Part shown: positions 37,567 to 48,637 of the stretch, one piece after another
How the letters are laid out: each line of letters starts with the position of its first letter
Numbering within the stretch: the stretch's first letter is position 1
Assembly (NCBI GenBank): GCA_001986395.2
Contig: MQVO02000016.1
Location: forward strand, 310,001-374,000
Length of the DNA stretch: 64,000 nt
Direction of reading: 5' to 3'
Source: Irpex lacteus
Lineage: Eukaryota > Basidiomycota > Agaricomycetes > Polyporales > Irpicaceae
Made by a program: the position numbers and the translations under genes
The notes under the pieces: generated by a model
The model's input: only the letters and a program-made list of their open reading frames with translations
Databases searched by the model: none
Told to the model about the DNA's origin: nothing

Positions 37567-38480
37567 TCAGTGCTGCAAAGTGAGATCCTTCCCTTCCTCC
37601 AGCCCCTTTCGTGCCGTATCCAGCTCTCTCGAAATATTGTTGTATGCCTCGGAGCCAAGTGCAACAAAGCTTGGGACCTTTCTTCCCGCAGCGGTACCCT
37701 CTCCGCGAACAACGTCGACGATGGCTTGTGCTGCCTTTGCCGGGTCACCGGGTTGTTTACCGTCCATTGCTAAGTATTGAGGTCCAATTAACTAGTGTTC
37801 GATAGGATATATGCCCACTGACGTACATTCCAGCCACTCATAAGCTGACTTAGTCGCATCGTCATACGCCGACAAGCGAGATTTCGCTTCGACCAGGTTT
37901 CCGGGACTGAGAGCATTGCTGACGAAGTTGCTCAATTCGAAACAGACACTGCGCAAACCGAATGGCGAGATCTCAACATCCAGCGCGACAGCAAAGTCTT
38001 CGTCCGGGCTGGGAGGGTTGCATTATGTAGGATCAGATACATAAAGGGAGTATGATACTCACGTGTTAGCCTCTTCGGCACCCATCGCGACATAGCCTAC
38101 AGGTTTTGAGTAAACCGATGTCAGTCATAGTTCCGGATCGAGCGGTGGTATCCCTGAGCACCTGCGTTGTTGACGACCACATCAACATGTCCATGATCGT
38201 CGATAATCTTCTTCGCGAATGCGTGCAAGTCATCCTGAGATGCATTAACATCCAGTTCGTAGGTTGCAGCGCCCCTCGCCTCCAGATCGGCGAGTTTCGA
38301 GAAGCAGCGACCACGAGCGGTAGCGATCGCTTTGTCGCCACGAGCGAGAATGTGCAATACCAGTTCACGGCCAACGCCGGACCTGTGCCAATGCTTGATG
38401 AATGTCTGTGACAAGGCGAGACCAGGGAGTGATACGCACGATGTTCCAGTCACGAGCCAGGTGAGTTGCTGCTTTGGCAT
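37567..38480 (-). CDS. Short-chain dehydrogenase paralogue lacking its catalytic centre (SDR-A)
   Basis: Five exons: 38440-38480, 38162-38382, 38063-38096, 37827-38008 and 37567-37769 (226 aa). Exons 1-3 are the same lengths (41, 221, 34 nt) as in SDR-B and keep TGTSSGVG and NNAG. In exon 4 the text jumps from TPDEDF straight to VALDVEISPFGLRS. Compared with SDR-B, exactly 180 coding nt (60 codons) and three introns are gone, including the catalytic Ser strand and YxxxK. The frame stays open to a normal C-terminus. No catalysis by the classical mechanism is expected. It could be a very recent pseudogene, a non-enzymatic NAD(P)-binding protein, or an assembly artefact. Confidence 0.75.
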
Positions 38481-38833
38481 TGTAGTCAGCTCCGAGGATG
38501 GTCACTGGCAAGAGCTCTGTTACGCTCTTTTATGTGAATTCTGAACCTTCGATTGAATCCCGTGAAGAAACGTGGCGCAACTATGATCTCGACTATGATC
38601 TCACTTCTTTGACTTAACCGAGAAACAAGACGCCACGGTGCCGAATTGTTTTAATAGCGATCTTCAAGCTTGATTCACTACCATGCTTCTAGTTTGGTGC
38701 TAAGTGTTCGAAGCTGGCTTTGTCAGAAGGAGCAATAGTGGAAACACATGTTCGGGCCTGATAGCGGATAAATGGTGGCGCAACGTAGCCAACTATTAAA
38801 CCAGATATAATAGAAACATTAGTGCGATATATT
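38481..38833. other. Intergenic, SDR-A promoter and uS9m 3' UTR
   Basis: No additional feature seen. Confidence 0.4.
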
Positions 38834-40190
38834 CTACCGCTTGACCCAGGTTCTCTGCGCACACAGTGAGTACACGGTCTTGACGTCACAAAATGGGCAC
38901 TTACCGCCGCACGAGCTTTGCGAAGATTCGTCTTCTTACGTTCGACCATCCTCGGGTCACGTCTAAGCAGTTTCGCTGGAAAGCAGTTTAAGTACGCACA
39001 TAACGACGATGACAAGGAAAGTGCTGACCTTTGCGCAGAATGTCTGCCACGCCTGGCACGTGTGCCGCCAGACCTCTGGCCAAACCCACAGCGATAGCAC
39101 CGGACTGACCAGTAGTACCTCCGCCACGTACGAGGGCAAACACGTTGAAGGCGCCGAACAAACCGGCGAGTTGTAGTGGTCGTATTACAGTTTCACGGTC
39201 CTTGGCTATTGGGCTGTAGGTGGTGGGTTCAACTCGTGGTCGCATCATAAGGCTAGCAAACGTACAAATATTGGTTGAGTGGGATATTGTTGACGAGAAT
39301 GTTGCTAGTAGTGACTTGCACTGGTTGAGGGTGATTGAAAGCGGATATAGCGGGTGCAGATGCAGGGAGGTTCAGTATTTCGGCCTTGGGGGCTGCGTCT
39401 TTCTGTACTTCAGGCTGCTGCACGGGAATGACCCACACACGCGCCGAGCTCTCTTTCCTCTTCCCAGAAGTATACGTCCTCCCAAACTCGTCGAATTGAA
39501 CCGGCTTCCTCTTCGAGTTGGCCAGGATTGCCGCCTTGTTGTCGTTTTCGAATTCGCTGAGCAGGGCGGTAATGCTGCCTGCCAAGTCATGAGCTCCTGC
39601 CACCTCCGCAATACGCTTGTACTCGTCCAGCTGATTGAGCAAAGCAATAACACGACGGTACCGCGAAGGTGTCATCTTGACGTCGCCGGTATTCATGAGC
39701 GTAGTCCTGTCCTTCCAGAATGGACGAGGTGGGGGAATGGATGCTCTCGCAAAGTCCGGAAGAGGGTACAGATGCTCCGACTTCAGAGCCTGCCTGGCCG
39801 AGTTGATAGTTGCCTCCAAATTGTTAACCTGGTCGAAGTAGGCGGCACGCGAGGTGTAGAACGTCGGTGAGGTCGGCTTCTCCTTCCGAGGCGGGGCACG
39901 ACGGACGTGCTGGAGTGCAGCTGGCGGCACATAGGATGTTGAATTATGTCGGGCGACGACGTGTACTGGCAGTTTGCCCCATCTTGCGCCTGCTGGCTGC
40001 CTCAAAACATTGAACATCCTTTGGAGGCGGCCTTCACCCTCCTCGTTGACACGGTCGCCTGAGTAGAGGTCAGAGATTTTGGACAAGGTGTGCAGCAGGC
40101 GCTTCTATTCGAAAGTAATGGGGCGCTTATGTTTATTTCACGAATACTTATTGGACAAAGTACATAGTATCAACTACCTACCGGAAGCAT
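38834..40190 (-). CDS. MRPS9: Mitochondrial small-subunit ribosomal protein uS9m
   Basis: Exons 40182-40190, 39266-40104, 39029-39213, 38905-38975 and 38834-38854 (374 aa). The C-terminal third is the uS9 domain: GKRKESSARVWV, the loop VRGGGTTGQSGAIAVG, LARGLA, RDPRMVERKKTNLRKARAA, and the invariant Lys/Arg end TWVKR placed by a seven-codon last exon. The N-terminal 200 residues are the fungal mitochondrial extension. The start is inferred: a 9-nt first exon (MLP) spliced over a 77-nt intron to KRLLHTLSKIS gives a good mitochondrial presequence. No in-frame ATG precedes this in exon 2 until residue about 30. Confidence 0.9.
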
Positions 40191-40417
40191 AACATATGAG
40201 CCGATATTCTTTAGCAATAACAAAACAAAAATCAAGCAAAGGGTTGAAGGGACGAGTCGAATATAGTATAGAGATCTGACGCGGTCATCGGTTTGAGTGG
40301 AAGACCACAGGGCACAGCTAAGGCCGTCTAATCGTAGCCTCCCCTACGATGGACGCGGCGGCCCTCGATGATGGTGCCAAGATGGTCTACATTGTTCTTG
40401 AGGCTGATGATACCGAA

Positions 40418-43400
40418 TCATTGAGTTGCTGGAGACGCGAGGTACGAGTTGACGACGTACTCTTCGTTGTCTTCTTTGAGAGCCGCAATCTGAGCCTTTT
40501 GCGCCTTCACTATCTTCTCCTGCGCCTCCACCGTCTCCCTCAACGTATCGATAGTCTTGTCCCTCGCGGCTATACTGCGCTCGCTCGCTCGAAGTTTCCG
40601 TTCGAGCTTGCGATATTCCGCAATAAACAATTGGAAATCACGTATGCGGTCCTCCATCGCATCTGCACGGCCGCTCGTCGACGGAGTTGCAGGCGGTGTG
40701 AGGGTTCCTTGAGTAGAGGCAGCTTCTTCCCGGACTTCGAATGGATTTTCCTGAAATAGCAAACCGATGAGGAGGCGGCCAGGGAACACTGATAGGCTAC
40801 CCTTACCGGATCTGAAGGTAGACGACTCGGCCCTGCTTGCGGCACAGGGACCTCTCGACCTTTGCCTTTGTTGCTTGCACCGAACAGCTCTGTAACCGGA
40901 GTGGTGGGAGGCATATCTAGGTCAACCTTCAGTTACACAACCAACACATATTTCGTTCAACGAACCTATATCTTGCGCAGAAGACCTCGAGATCTTATTC
41001 GGCCTAACGATTGGTGGTGCAGAGGCATCTTTCCAGTACTGGTCTTCATCTTCTGACACTTCGCTATGAGTTCTCTTGAGCGGAGTAGGGCCCGGTTTGT
41101 TCACTCGTGCCTCACTCAGAGCCTTGTCGATGCCTTCAAGTGGTCGTTGGCCATTTTGAGGGGAAGCAGAGCTTGTATCGTTGTTCACACCGCCATGAGA
41201 AGCACCACCCTGTGTTTGGCCCGTGATCTGTCGGACTAAGGCTAGCCTTCGCGCTCTCTGCTCGGGAGTCTGAGGTTGTACCTTATTCCTACGACCGGTG
41301 ACAGGAGTGGGAGGCAGTTGAACAACCTGTTGGATACTGGTTGTGCGTCGAGTTGAAGGGGTAGAGGGAACCCGTGAGAGCCCTTCCGCTGAAGGCATTG
41401 CTTCTGACACAGAGCCCTGTTCCTCGCCACGTGCTACAATTCCTGTCTGAGGGGAAGGGGGATTCGATTCTTGGGTAGCACTCGAGGAAGGGGTCGAAGG
41501 GGGACTTGGAATACTTGGTTGTTGCGGAACAAGTTGGTCTGCCCACTCTGCCAGTCCGAGTCAACATAGGGAGGACCCGGGAATATTCCCTTAGATGTCG
41601 TATTGAGCGCCGGACATAAATGAGCCCGCCGAAGGCGGGACCTCCGAAAAAACGGAGGACATAACGGCCATTTTGAGGCTCAAGGACCGAAACTTGGCGG
41701 GGACATGATCCGCACGGCTGATCCGCTTCTATCCAAACGGGGACATATTTTGCCTCTTCGGCGGTTAGTGCGTTGCCTTGTGAACAGCTCATCCCCCGTC
41801 GTCTTCCGCCCCGCCGCTAGCCTCGTTCAACAGGCACTATCGTCAATGGGCTATGCAACGCATGGCGCAAGCTATCTGGCCGCCGTCCGGCCGTCCAAAT
41901 GTAGACACTAGTGCGTACCTGCGCTCCAATGTTTAAACTTGCACTAAAAGTCCGAGTCGCCCCAGGCCCCCCATCTTCAGCTTGAGCTACGATCATACCC
42001 CGTCTCTCTCACTTCCTCTGTGTATCATGTATACTGGAGTCTTGGAGCTGCTCGTCTCTCTCGCTTGTGTAGGTACAACGATCGGTGTGTTACTTGCATA
42101 TGGTGTGTTTTTCAATCTATTTGCAAATTTCTCACTCTAATCCTTTCGACAGTTTGTAATTACACGAGGGAATCCATCATAGAGCGTGCCGCTATGCACC
42201 GTTCGCATTCGAAGAACCGTTGTCCGCGACTATCTGGAGGCGGCGATAAAGGAGAAGTATCCTTCGACGACAAATTGTCCATCCCAGATTCAAGTGATGA
42301 GGACGACGATCGAGTCAGCAGCACATTTCGACGCGCAGATTGGATTGGTTGCGGGCATGCGTGGTCGGATCCCATGCCCCGTGAAGTAATTCGAGCACGG
42401 AATGAAGCTCGCGCGATACCCTCTGCAGCAGCGGGGGTCATTTTACCCTCAGCTGATGCATCCATTTCCACTGTCCTTCAACACCGCCACCCACTCCATG
42501 CTAAAGTGACGAACGATACGCCGCCAACCTACTGTCATGAACCGCCAAATGTACTCATTGATTCCGAGCTCGAGACGGCCGACATCCTCGCCGTAGCTCA
42601 TCACTTCTGGCTCGCGGTACCCTCTGCAGTCGTCCTACGGTCCACTTTTGACACTGCATGGTTGAGCGGCGCTCAGTCAATCGCACTTCCCTCAGATCCC
42701 CTGAACAGATACCCGCTCTGGGTCGAGCATCTTCTCGATAAATTATCTCTTTACTGGACGCGGCAGCAGCGCTGGGAGGCATGTGCGCGGTGGCTATCCG
42801 ACAAGGCCGGCGCATCCCAGGCATGTGCAACACTGGCTGTGGAATGCCAGGAGAGCTGGGAAGTTCTGCCATCCACGGGCTCGGTCCCTGGATTCGGTCC
42901 TGCTGTCAAGTTATCTATGGCCGACCTGTCCATTTTTCTGTCCGTCGAGTGGTTGAACGACGAGATGATTAATGCAGGGCTCGATTATATTCTACGAGAC
43001 GTACCAAAGACGAGCCGGCTCATGCTCGTCAATTCGATGTTTGTCAACAGTCTTCGCGCTATGCATCAGCGGCAGAAATACCGCAGCTGGAAGAACTCGC
43101 AACTTGATAATGGCATCCGCGCTCAAGAAATTGACGTTCTCTACATCCCCACACATGTTCATAACTCCCATTGGACTCTCCTCAGCATCAACCTCGTGCA
43201 ACACACTTATTCCTATAGCGATTCACTTGACCCTGTCGCTCAGCCTCCACCCGAGATTCTCCAATTGCTTTGCTGGTGGCTTTGTAAGCTAAGGCCCGAC
43301 TTTGGAGACTTGCACATGCACCAGGTGGATGCCCTCTACGAGATGCCGCAGCAAGCGGACACGTACTCATGCGGCGTCATAGTGCTAAGTACACTGGCAA

Positions 43401-46400
43401 GCCATCTGCTGGACCATGAACCTTGGACACCGGAGACAGAACCTGCTCACCGCATGCAGTGGTTCCTCCGTTTATCCGCGGATCTGCAAGACGGAAGCGA
43501 GGTATGTGCACGGGCAGATAATCGGACTTTTCTTATGCTCATTATTGTACGCCGTACGGTAGACTGGTGAAGATGATCCAACTGTATGGGATAACATCGA
43601 CAGCCTGCCATCACCCTCTGCGGCTCTTCCTACACTGCAGTATCCAGGTCTTCAGCTTGACGAAGTCCAGCTCCTCTTCGACGACGACGAGATCAAGGAT
43701 TTCTTCGCAGAGAAGCCGAGCGTGGGTAGAAAGCGGGCACTATCGGGGGACGTGGCGCGAACGGAAGGCAAGAAGATAAAGCACTGTACGACTAGCAGGA
43801 CTACTGCCTCCACAAGTAAGCAAGAGCACTCAGGAACCTTTCGCCCAGCTGGACCTGCGTACAGCAAATTCAAGAACGCAATCTTGGCTATAGATCCTCG
43901 TGCTGAGTTTGATCCCGCCGACGTACTTCTTGTCCGCTGCTCATCGTGTCGGCAGTGGAAGCGGATGCGAAAGCAGCACGATACCAAGAACTTCAAGCTA
44001 CATTGTCGAACGAAGAAATGCAAGGCCAACCACGACACACATGGCCGCACCTCCTCCCTCAATACGTACTTCAACAAACGTGATGCCCAGCCCGTCAGCT
44101 GTACTCCCCGTATACAGGTGCCTTGTCCAGGTCTCACAAGGGAGTCTAACGCACAGATCGCGCGATATCTTCGACGGACGTCGACGCAAGGTGGTGGTGC
44201 ACCGGCAAGGCTCACTATTGCCAAGCAGATCTACGGCCCATCTGTCATCTCATGGGCTAAGCTATCTCGCTCTCAGCAGCGCGCGGTATGCCAGCGAGAG
44301 GTCGCTCTATACAAGTGGCGAAATCTCAGGCATCTAGGCACGGTCATCTCAGCTACCTGTTCGCTGGAGTCCTTAGTTGGCGATATTACCGAAGATCCTC
44401 TGCCTTGCACTGCGTGCGTGGAACTATTGAGCTTGCGCACTTTCCAAGTGCAACTCCGCCGTCCTATGCCTGCCGAGGAGAACATGAAGTTTGTCCCGAA
44501 AGTGTGGCGAGATGAAGACGTCGGCGGATTATATTTGAAGTACCATGGCCTTCAAGCGTTGCTAGAAGAGGTAAGCTTTCCAGGACCAGCACGGTCATTG
44601 ATTGTCGCTGACGTGTATACAGGAGAATCGCAAATCGCCCTGGCAGAAGTTTGCACAAGGCGTGTTTGATGGTCTTTACAAGTCAAACGACGTCGCGCTG
44701 GGGCTGATACGAGCTTTGGTTATCAAGACGGAAAGGCTCCAAGCGGGAAAGTCGCTCAAAGGCATGACATACGACCGTATCTTCACCGACTTCACCAACT
44801 GTTTAGCATCCCTGGCTCCGCGAGCGTACGAAGCGTTTCGACAACAGCTGGGTGGACCTTCTACGCGAAGTTTACGGTAGGTTGCTTTTCACAGATATGC
44901 TCCATACACTCCTGCTGATACAAAAATGTAGCCAGATGCGAGCGAAAGCCCCTCGGTTCCAACCTGGCATCTCGAGGGCCAATATTGCTGCTGCGAAAGC
45001 GGTGATTGACAAACTCGGCTATTGGGGTCCCCTAACATTATCTTGGGATGACACAGCTCTCGAACCCGCCTTGAACATCTATCAAGAGTCGAAAGATGGC
45101 ATTTGTGTAGTTTTGGGTAGCGCTGCGGGTGCCATCAAGGTCACTTCCAACGGAGACCTTGACCGCGTGTTTGATGAGGCTCGTCAGAATAAGGCAGACA
45201 AGGCAAGTTTCTGAATTATTTATTCTCATTGTCACTGTTACCTAACTATGCACTACACTGATCCAGCTACGTCTCTACGTTGTTGGAATTCCCCTGCATA
45301 AGGTGCCGCCGATGGTTGTCGCGGCAGTAGCCCGAGGTAGCAAGGATAACGCTGCGTCTCTCCTCGACTTGCACCGAACTCTGCTACCACTCCTTCACGA
45401 TGTCGGGATCTTTCCGATTTCAATGTCAGCGGATGGTACCGAAGTCGAGCGATCATTGCAGACTCGGATTGAGGGCTCTGCTACACGGGTCAATACCTAC
45501 GTGATCCCAAATCCCGTTCTGGACAACTGTCAGTTACGGCTACATATCTACTTCCAAGACGGTGATCATCCCTTCGTCACCCTACAAGATCCCAACCATG
45601 CGCGCAAGACCGGTCGTAATCAAGTCTTCACTGGCGCGCGTGTCTTAGGGTTTGGAGCTCACGCAATCTATTATGCGCAACTCCGTGACTGTGTTATCGG
45701 TACTACATCCCCACTCTTCCATCGTGATGTAGAGAAGGTCGACCGACAAGACGATCGAGCTGCCGCACGACTCACATCATCCGCCTTTCTTGCGCACGTG
45801 GGATTACTTCATCCTGATCGGAAAGGCCTTCTTGTCTACCTCTTTGTGCTCGGTGAAATCATCGATGCATGGCAGAACCGATCCATATCCCACCTTGAAC
45901 GTGCAACGATGGTCATGATGGCCCGCTTCGTCTTCATGGCTTGGCGAACTCACGTCATCAGCCACCCAGCATATTCACTCAATGTCCAGTTCATATCACG
46001 AGAATCCTTTGACATCTTCACTCGAATCTGTGACGGACTTCTCACCCTCATCATTCTCCATCGACAATATCATCCTACGCACCCCCTTCTCCCTTGGCTT
46101 CATGGTACGGAGAACTGCGAACATATCTTTGGCACTCTACGACAGCTGAAAACTGATTTCAACTATATGGACTTTCTGTACTTGCAACCCAAGCTGAGAA
46201 CCCTTATCCTGTCTGCTTTCAGTCGTCTTGTTGGAGAAAAGGCCGCTACCGCGACTGCGGCAGGCTATTATCATTCCTACATTCTTGACGCTCATATAGA
46301 CCTGCATGCACTCAGTACTTGGCCTACTGATACTGAATTGGAGTCGGCATCGGGAGCAGCATACCGTTCTGCAGAAACACTTCTGGAAGCTGTCGGAATC

Positions 46401-48464
46401 AACGCCAACGCAATGCTCAGCCAATATCAAACTCCTCGTGTTGTCTTGACCAGTGACGGCGACGCTCAAAGCACTCTCACCTTCCCACGTGGTCCTGCAA
46501 CACTGGCAGAGCTTATTGCTTTGTACGATGCAACCGCAGCTTCTGTTCCAATCAAACAGCAAGAAGAGATTGAGGCCTGTCATGCTGCTCTTGTATCAGA
46601 TAGCATTGACAAGACGCTGCACATGTACGTTCATCTATTCCGTGTAACTTTCTTTGAGTAAGTAATAATCTGAGATATAATTTCAGCGAAGCCTTGGAGG
46701 ACTCACCGGAGTCCGAACTTCTCGATATTCATGCCGCGGTCTCAGCGCAAGTCAAAGCGGTCTCTATGCCAGTAGCAATAGTAGCTCCCCCTGCCGTTGT
46801 GCCCAAAGACATCTCTGTCGCCGATTTAACTACGGCAGAGCTACTTATCGACAAACTGGTACAGATCCGAGCTCACCACGAGCCTCTGTTTGTGGCCAAT
46901 GCAGTCCGCCGCTCCACGCGTAGCATCGGTGATGTGCAATCGTCTGGAGCGGACACGGAAGAGAAGTCCTCGAACAACTTACGTCAAGACCTTATGCGTC
47001 GTCTCGCAACCCTCACGTATGAAGCAGTTACTCAAGCTGAAGCTCAAAGCTCTGGAGTCACTCGCCAAGTACGACATGCCGGCTCCTATCAAGCAGGAAT
47101 ACAGCAACCTTCGAGCACCCGAGAGCGTCAGAAAAAAACCTTGCAAGCTGTCACGGCATCCGTAAGTCTTTGACTATAAGCTTTCGCCATTAAGCTGTGT
47201 TAACGCCTATGTGTCACGTTGACGTCTTTCAGAGTTTTGCAACTCGGCGTTCGCAAGCTTATGCGGCGCTCCAAGTTGTGCATGAAAGCATGTACAACGC
47301 AGGTATCACTGTCTTGCGACCCCTACAACCAGACGACTTCATTCTGGTCTGGCAGCCAATGACCGACTCCGAGGCAACCGCAGCAAAAGCAAAACCAGAG
47401 TTGCTTTTGGGACGAGGTGTGTCCGTGACTATTCATAGGCTGTGCAGTGATGCTTACTCCCTTTGCAGTTCTGACAATGTACTCAAGAGGAGACGGCCGC
47501 ACTGCCAAACATGGGTGGCAGCCCAGCGCAGATAGCATCGGTATTCCGTCGTACCTCGCAGTTCAAGTATACACACATTTGGCCGGCACCACATATTCAT
47601 CTAATTCCTGCAAATCTCTCGACTGTCCCACATTTCTGCGTGTCGCACCCACTCACGTCGTCTTCTCCCTCGGTGGCTTCGCCTTGGTGCCGGGTTATCT
47701 TGATGTTCCTGGGTCTCAGCCAATCAGCATAGTCACACTATCCGCAGACGCTGCACAGCTTGTCAACAACCTTCGAGCACGGGCAACCGATATTGGTAAG
47801 GCAGTTGACACACTGTGCAAACTGTCGAAGCAAAAGGCGACACCCGGACCCGCTGCGGCGCATAACGAATATCCAATGGTGGCCGGAGTTGATATGGCCC
47901 GTGTATGGGCTGTTGTGGCTAACGAAGAATCTGAAGACCATGCACATGGGTCTATATACGTAGACGATGATGTCGATTAGACGGGGAAGGGCCAAGGAGC
48001 AATTTAGAGTTTATTGACGCTTTTTTGCGATTTTCTGCGATTTTTTCGAGCATATATACATTTTGAGGACATTTTGAGCGGAAATTTGAGGTACCCGATC
48101 CAAATGCGGACATAAACAGGCCAGAAACGTGAGGACATAAAGCTCCATTTCAGCGGGTTTTGGTATACAACCTCTGAGGGAGTATTCCCGGGTCCTACAT
48201 AGGGGTCACGTTGTTGAGTTGTTAACATGTTAGACGGATGCTTCTTTGCGGAACTCACTCCAATATTTACATCGATCTTTGGAACAGACGTAAAAGTCGC
48301 TGCGGTAATAGTTTGCATTCAACAATAATCTCGGTGGCTGAAGGGCCTTGGAGTTGCACTACGTACCGGTTTGGATTTTTGTCTGTTCTGCTCGTCCGTT
48401 TAATGGCAGGAATGCCACAATCACATCTAGGTCCTTCAGCATGGCCGTGGATATTTTGTGCCAT
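40418..48464 (-). CDS. GRF-type zinc-finger protein, interrupted in intron 2 by a transposon
   Basis: Exons 48367-48464, 48259-48299, 40966-41547, 40807-40916 and 40418-40750 (387 aa if spliced). Residues 14-50 make a GRF zinc finger: CDCGIPA, then NRDFYVC, then DRCKYWKWAD, with Cys14, 16, 38 and 43. GRF fingers occur in topoisomerase III, APE2 and NEIL3 and bind single-stranded nucleic acid. The middle is Ser/Pro/Thr-rich with basic patches. The C-terminal ~75 residues are a coiled coil (MEDRIRDFQLFIAEYRKLER onward). Intron 2 now runs 41548-48258 (6.7 kb) because of the insertion at 41572-48196. Without it, intron 2 would be about 78 nt. A frame kept open on both sides implies a functional ancestor; current expression is doubtful. 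The start is the Met just before the finger; another in-frame ATG lies at 48485. Confidence 0.85.
41564..41571 (+). repeat. Left target-site duplication
   Basis: ACATAGGG immediately outside the left end of the transposon, identical to 48197-48204. It lies within intron 2 of the GRF gene. Confidence 0.9.
41572..41603 (+). repeat. Left terminal inverted repeat
   Basis: 32 bp matching the reverse complement of 48165-48196 with four mismatches, all transitions or single substitutions. It contains the CCCGGG core. Confidence 0.9.
41611..41750 (+). repeat. Subterminal GGACATA motifs and two small hairpins
   Basis: GGACAT(A) occurs at about 41612, 41657, 41701 and 41741. Similar motifs occur at the right end at about 48067, 48108 and 48133, all on the plus strand. 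Two short inverted repeats, CCCGCCgaaGGCGGG (about 41625-41639) and CTCCGaaaaaaCGGAG (about 41642-41657), lie next to them. By analogy with P and other DNA transposons these may be transposase-binding subterminal repeats; that is inference. Confidence 0.55.
42194..47980 (+). CDS. Transposase fused to Ulp1-like (C48) SUMO-protease domain
   Basis: Eight exons: 42194-43501, 43563-44570, 44623-44876, 44932-45202, 45267-46624, 46687-47161, 47233-47416 and 47469-47980 (1,789 aa). Residues about 250-415 form a C48 cysteine-protease domain: EWLNDEMINAGLDY, His326 in NSHWTLL, Asp343 in YSDSL, Gln and Cys393 in QADTYSCG. A zinc-type module follows at about 562-590 (CSSC, HC, C). The transposase core spans about 870-1260: SWDDTALEP (Asp896/897), YVVGIPLHKVPPMVV, SADGTEVERS (Asp1003) and HGTENCEHIFG (Glu1229/1232). 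Together these resemble the RNase-H fold of P-element/THAP9 transposases. The 500-residue C-terminus is unknown. Intron 4 (45203-45266) begins GCAAGT (GC-AG). The start is the first ATG of the long exon; upstream exons are possible. Confidence 0.85.
48165..48196 (-). repeat. Right terminal inverted repeat
   Basis: Inverted partner of 41572-41603. Confidence 0.9.
48197..48204 (+). repeat. Right target-site duplication
   Basis: ACATAGGG immediately outside the right end of the transposon, a perfect copy of 41564-41571. Confidence 0.9.
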
Positions 48465-48637
48465 TTCTTTCGCAGTGGTGAACATCAGCGTAGAGGACAG
48501 GAGCAACTCTGAGTCTCGGATGATTGTTATGAACTTTGGCAAGCGTCGGTCAAACACTTCCACGTGGCTCTCGATCACGGCGGGATGCCCTATTTTGGCA
48601 ATAATGTCGCGTCTCCTCCTGATTACGTGCGACCACC
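48465..48637. promoter_or_regulatory. Bidirectional promoter, GRF gene / PAC4
   Basis: 173 bp between divergent ATGs (up to 152 bp if the GRF gene starts at 48485). No specific element is claimed. Confidence 0.55.

Larger units (their letters stand above)
41572..48196 (+). mobile_element. Complete DNA transposon, P-element/THAP9-like, with Ulp1 protease domain
   Basis: Length 6,625 bp. Both ends begin with the same inverted sequence, starting AGGACCCGGGAATA; 28 of the first 32 bp match. The element is flanked by a perfect 8-bp direct repeat, ACATAGGG, at 41564-41571 and 48197-48204. It contains one large gene (42194-47980, plus). Eight-bp duplications and roughly 30-bp inverted repeats suit P elements, hAT and KDZ/Zisupton. 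The transposase layout (Asp, Asp, then Glu inside HGTENCEHIFG) looks most like P/THAP9, but the assignment is by eye. Open frames and an intact target duplication indicate recent insertion. Confidence 0.9.

Noticed and set aside
41572..48196. KDZ/Zisupton or hAT assignment of the transposon
   Set aside because: The 8-bp duplication would fit, but the order and text of the candidate catalytic segments look closer to P/THAP9. Not excluded; needs a profile search.
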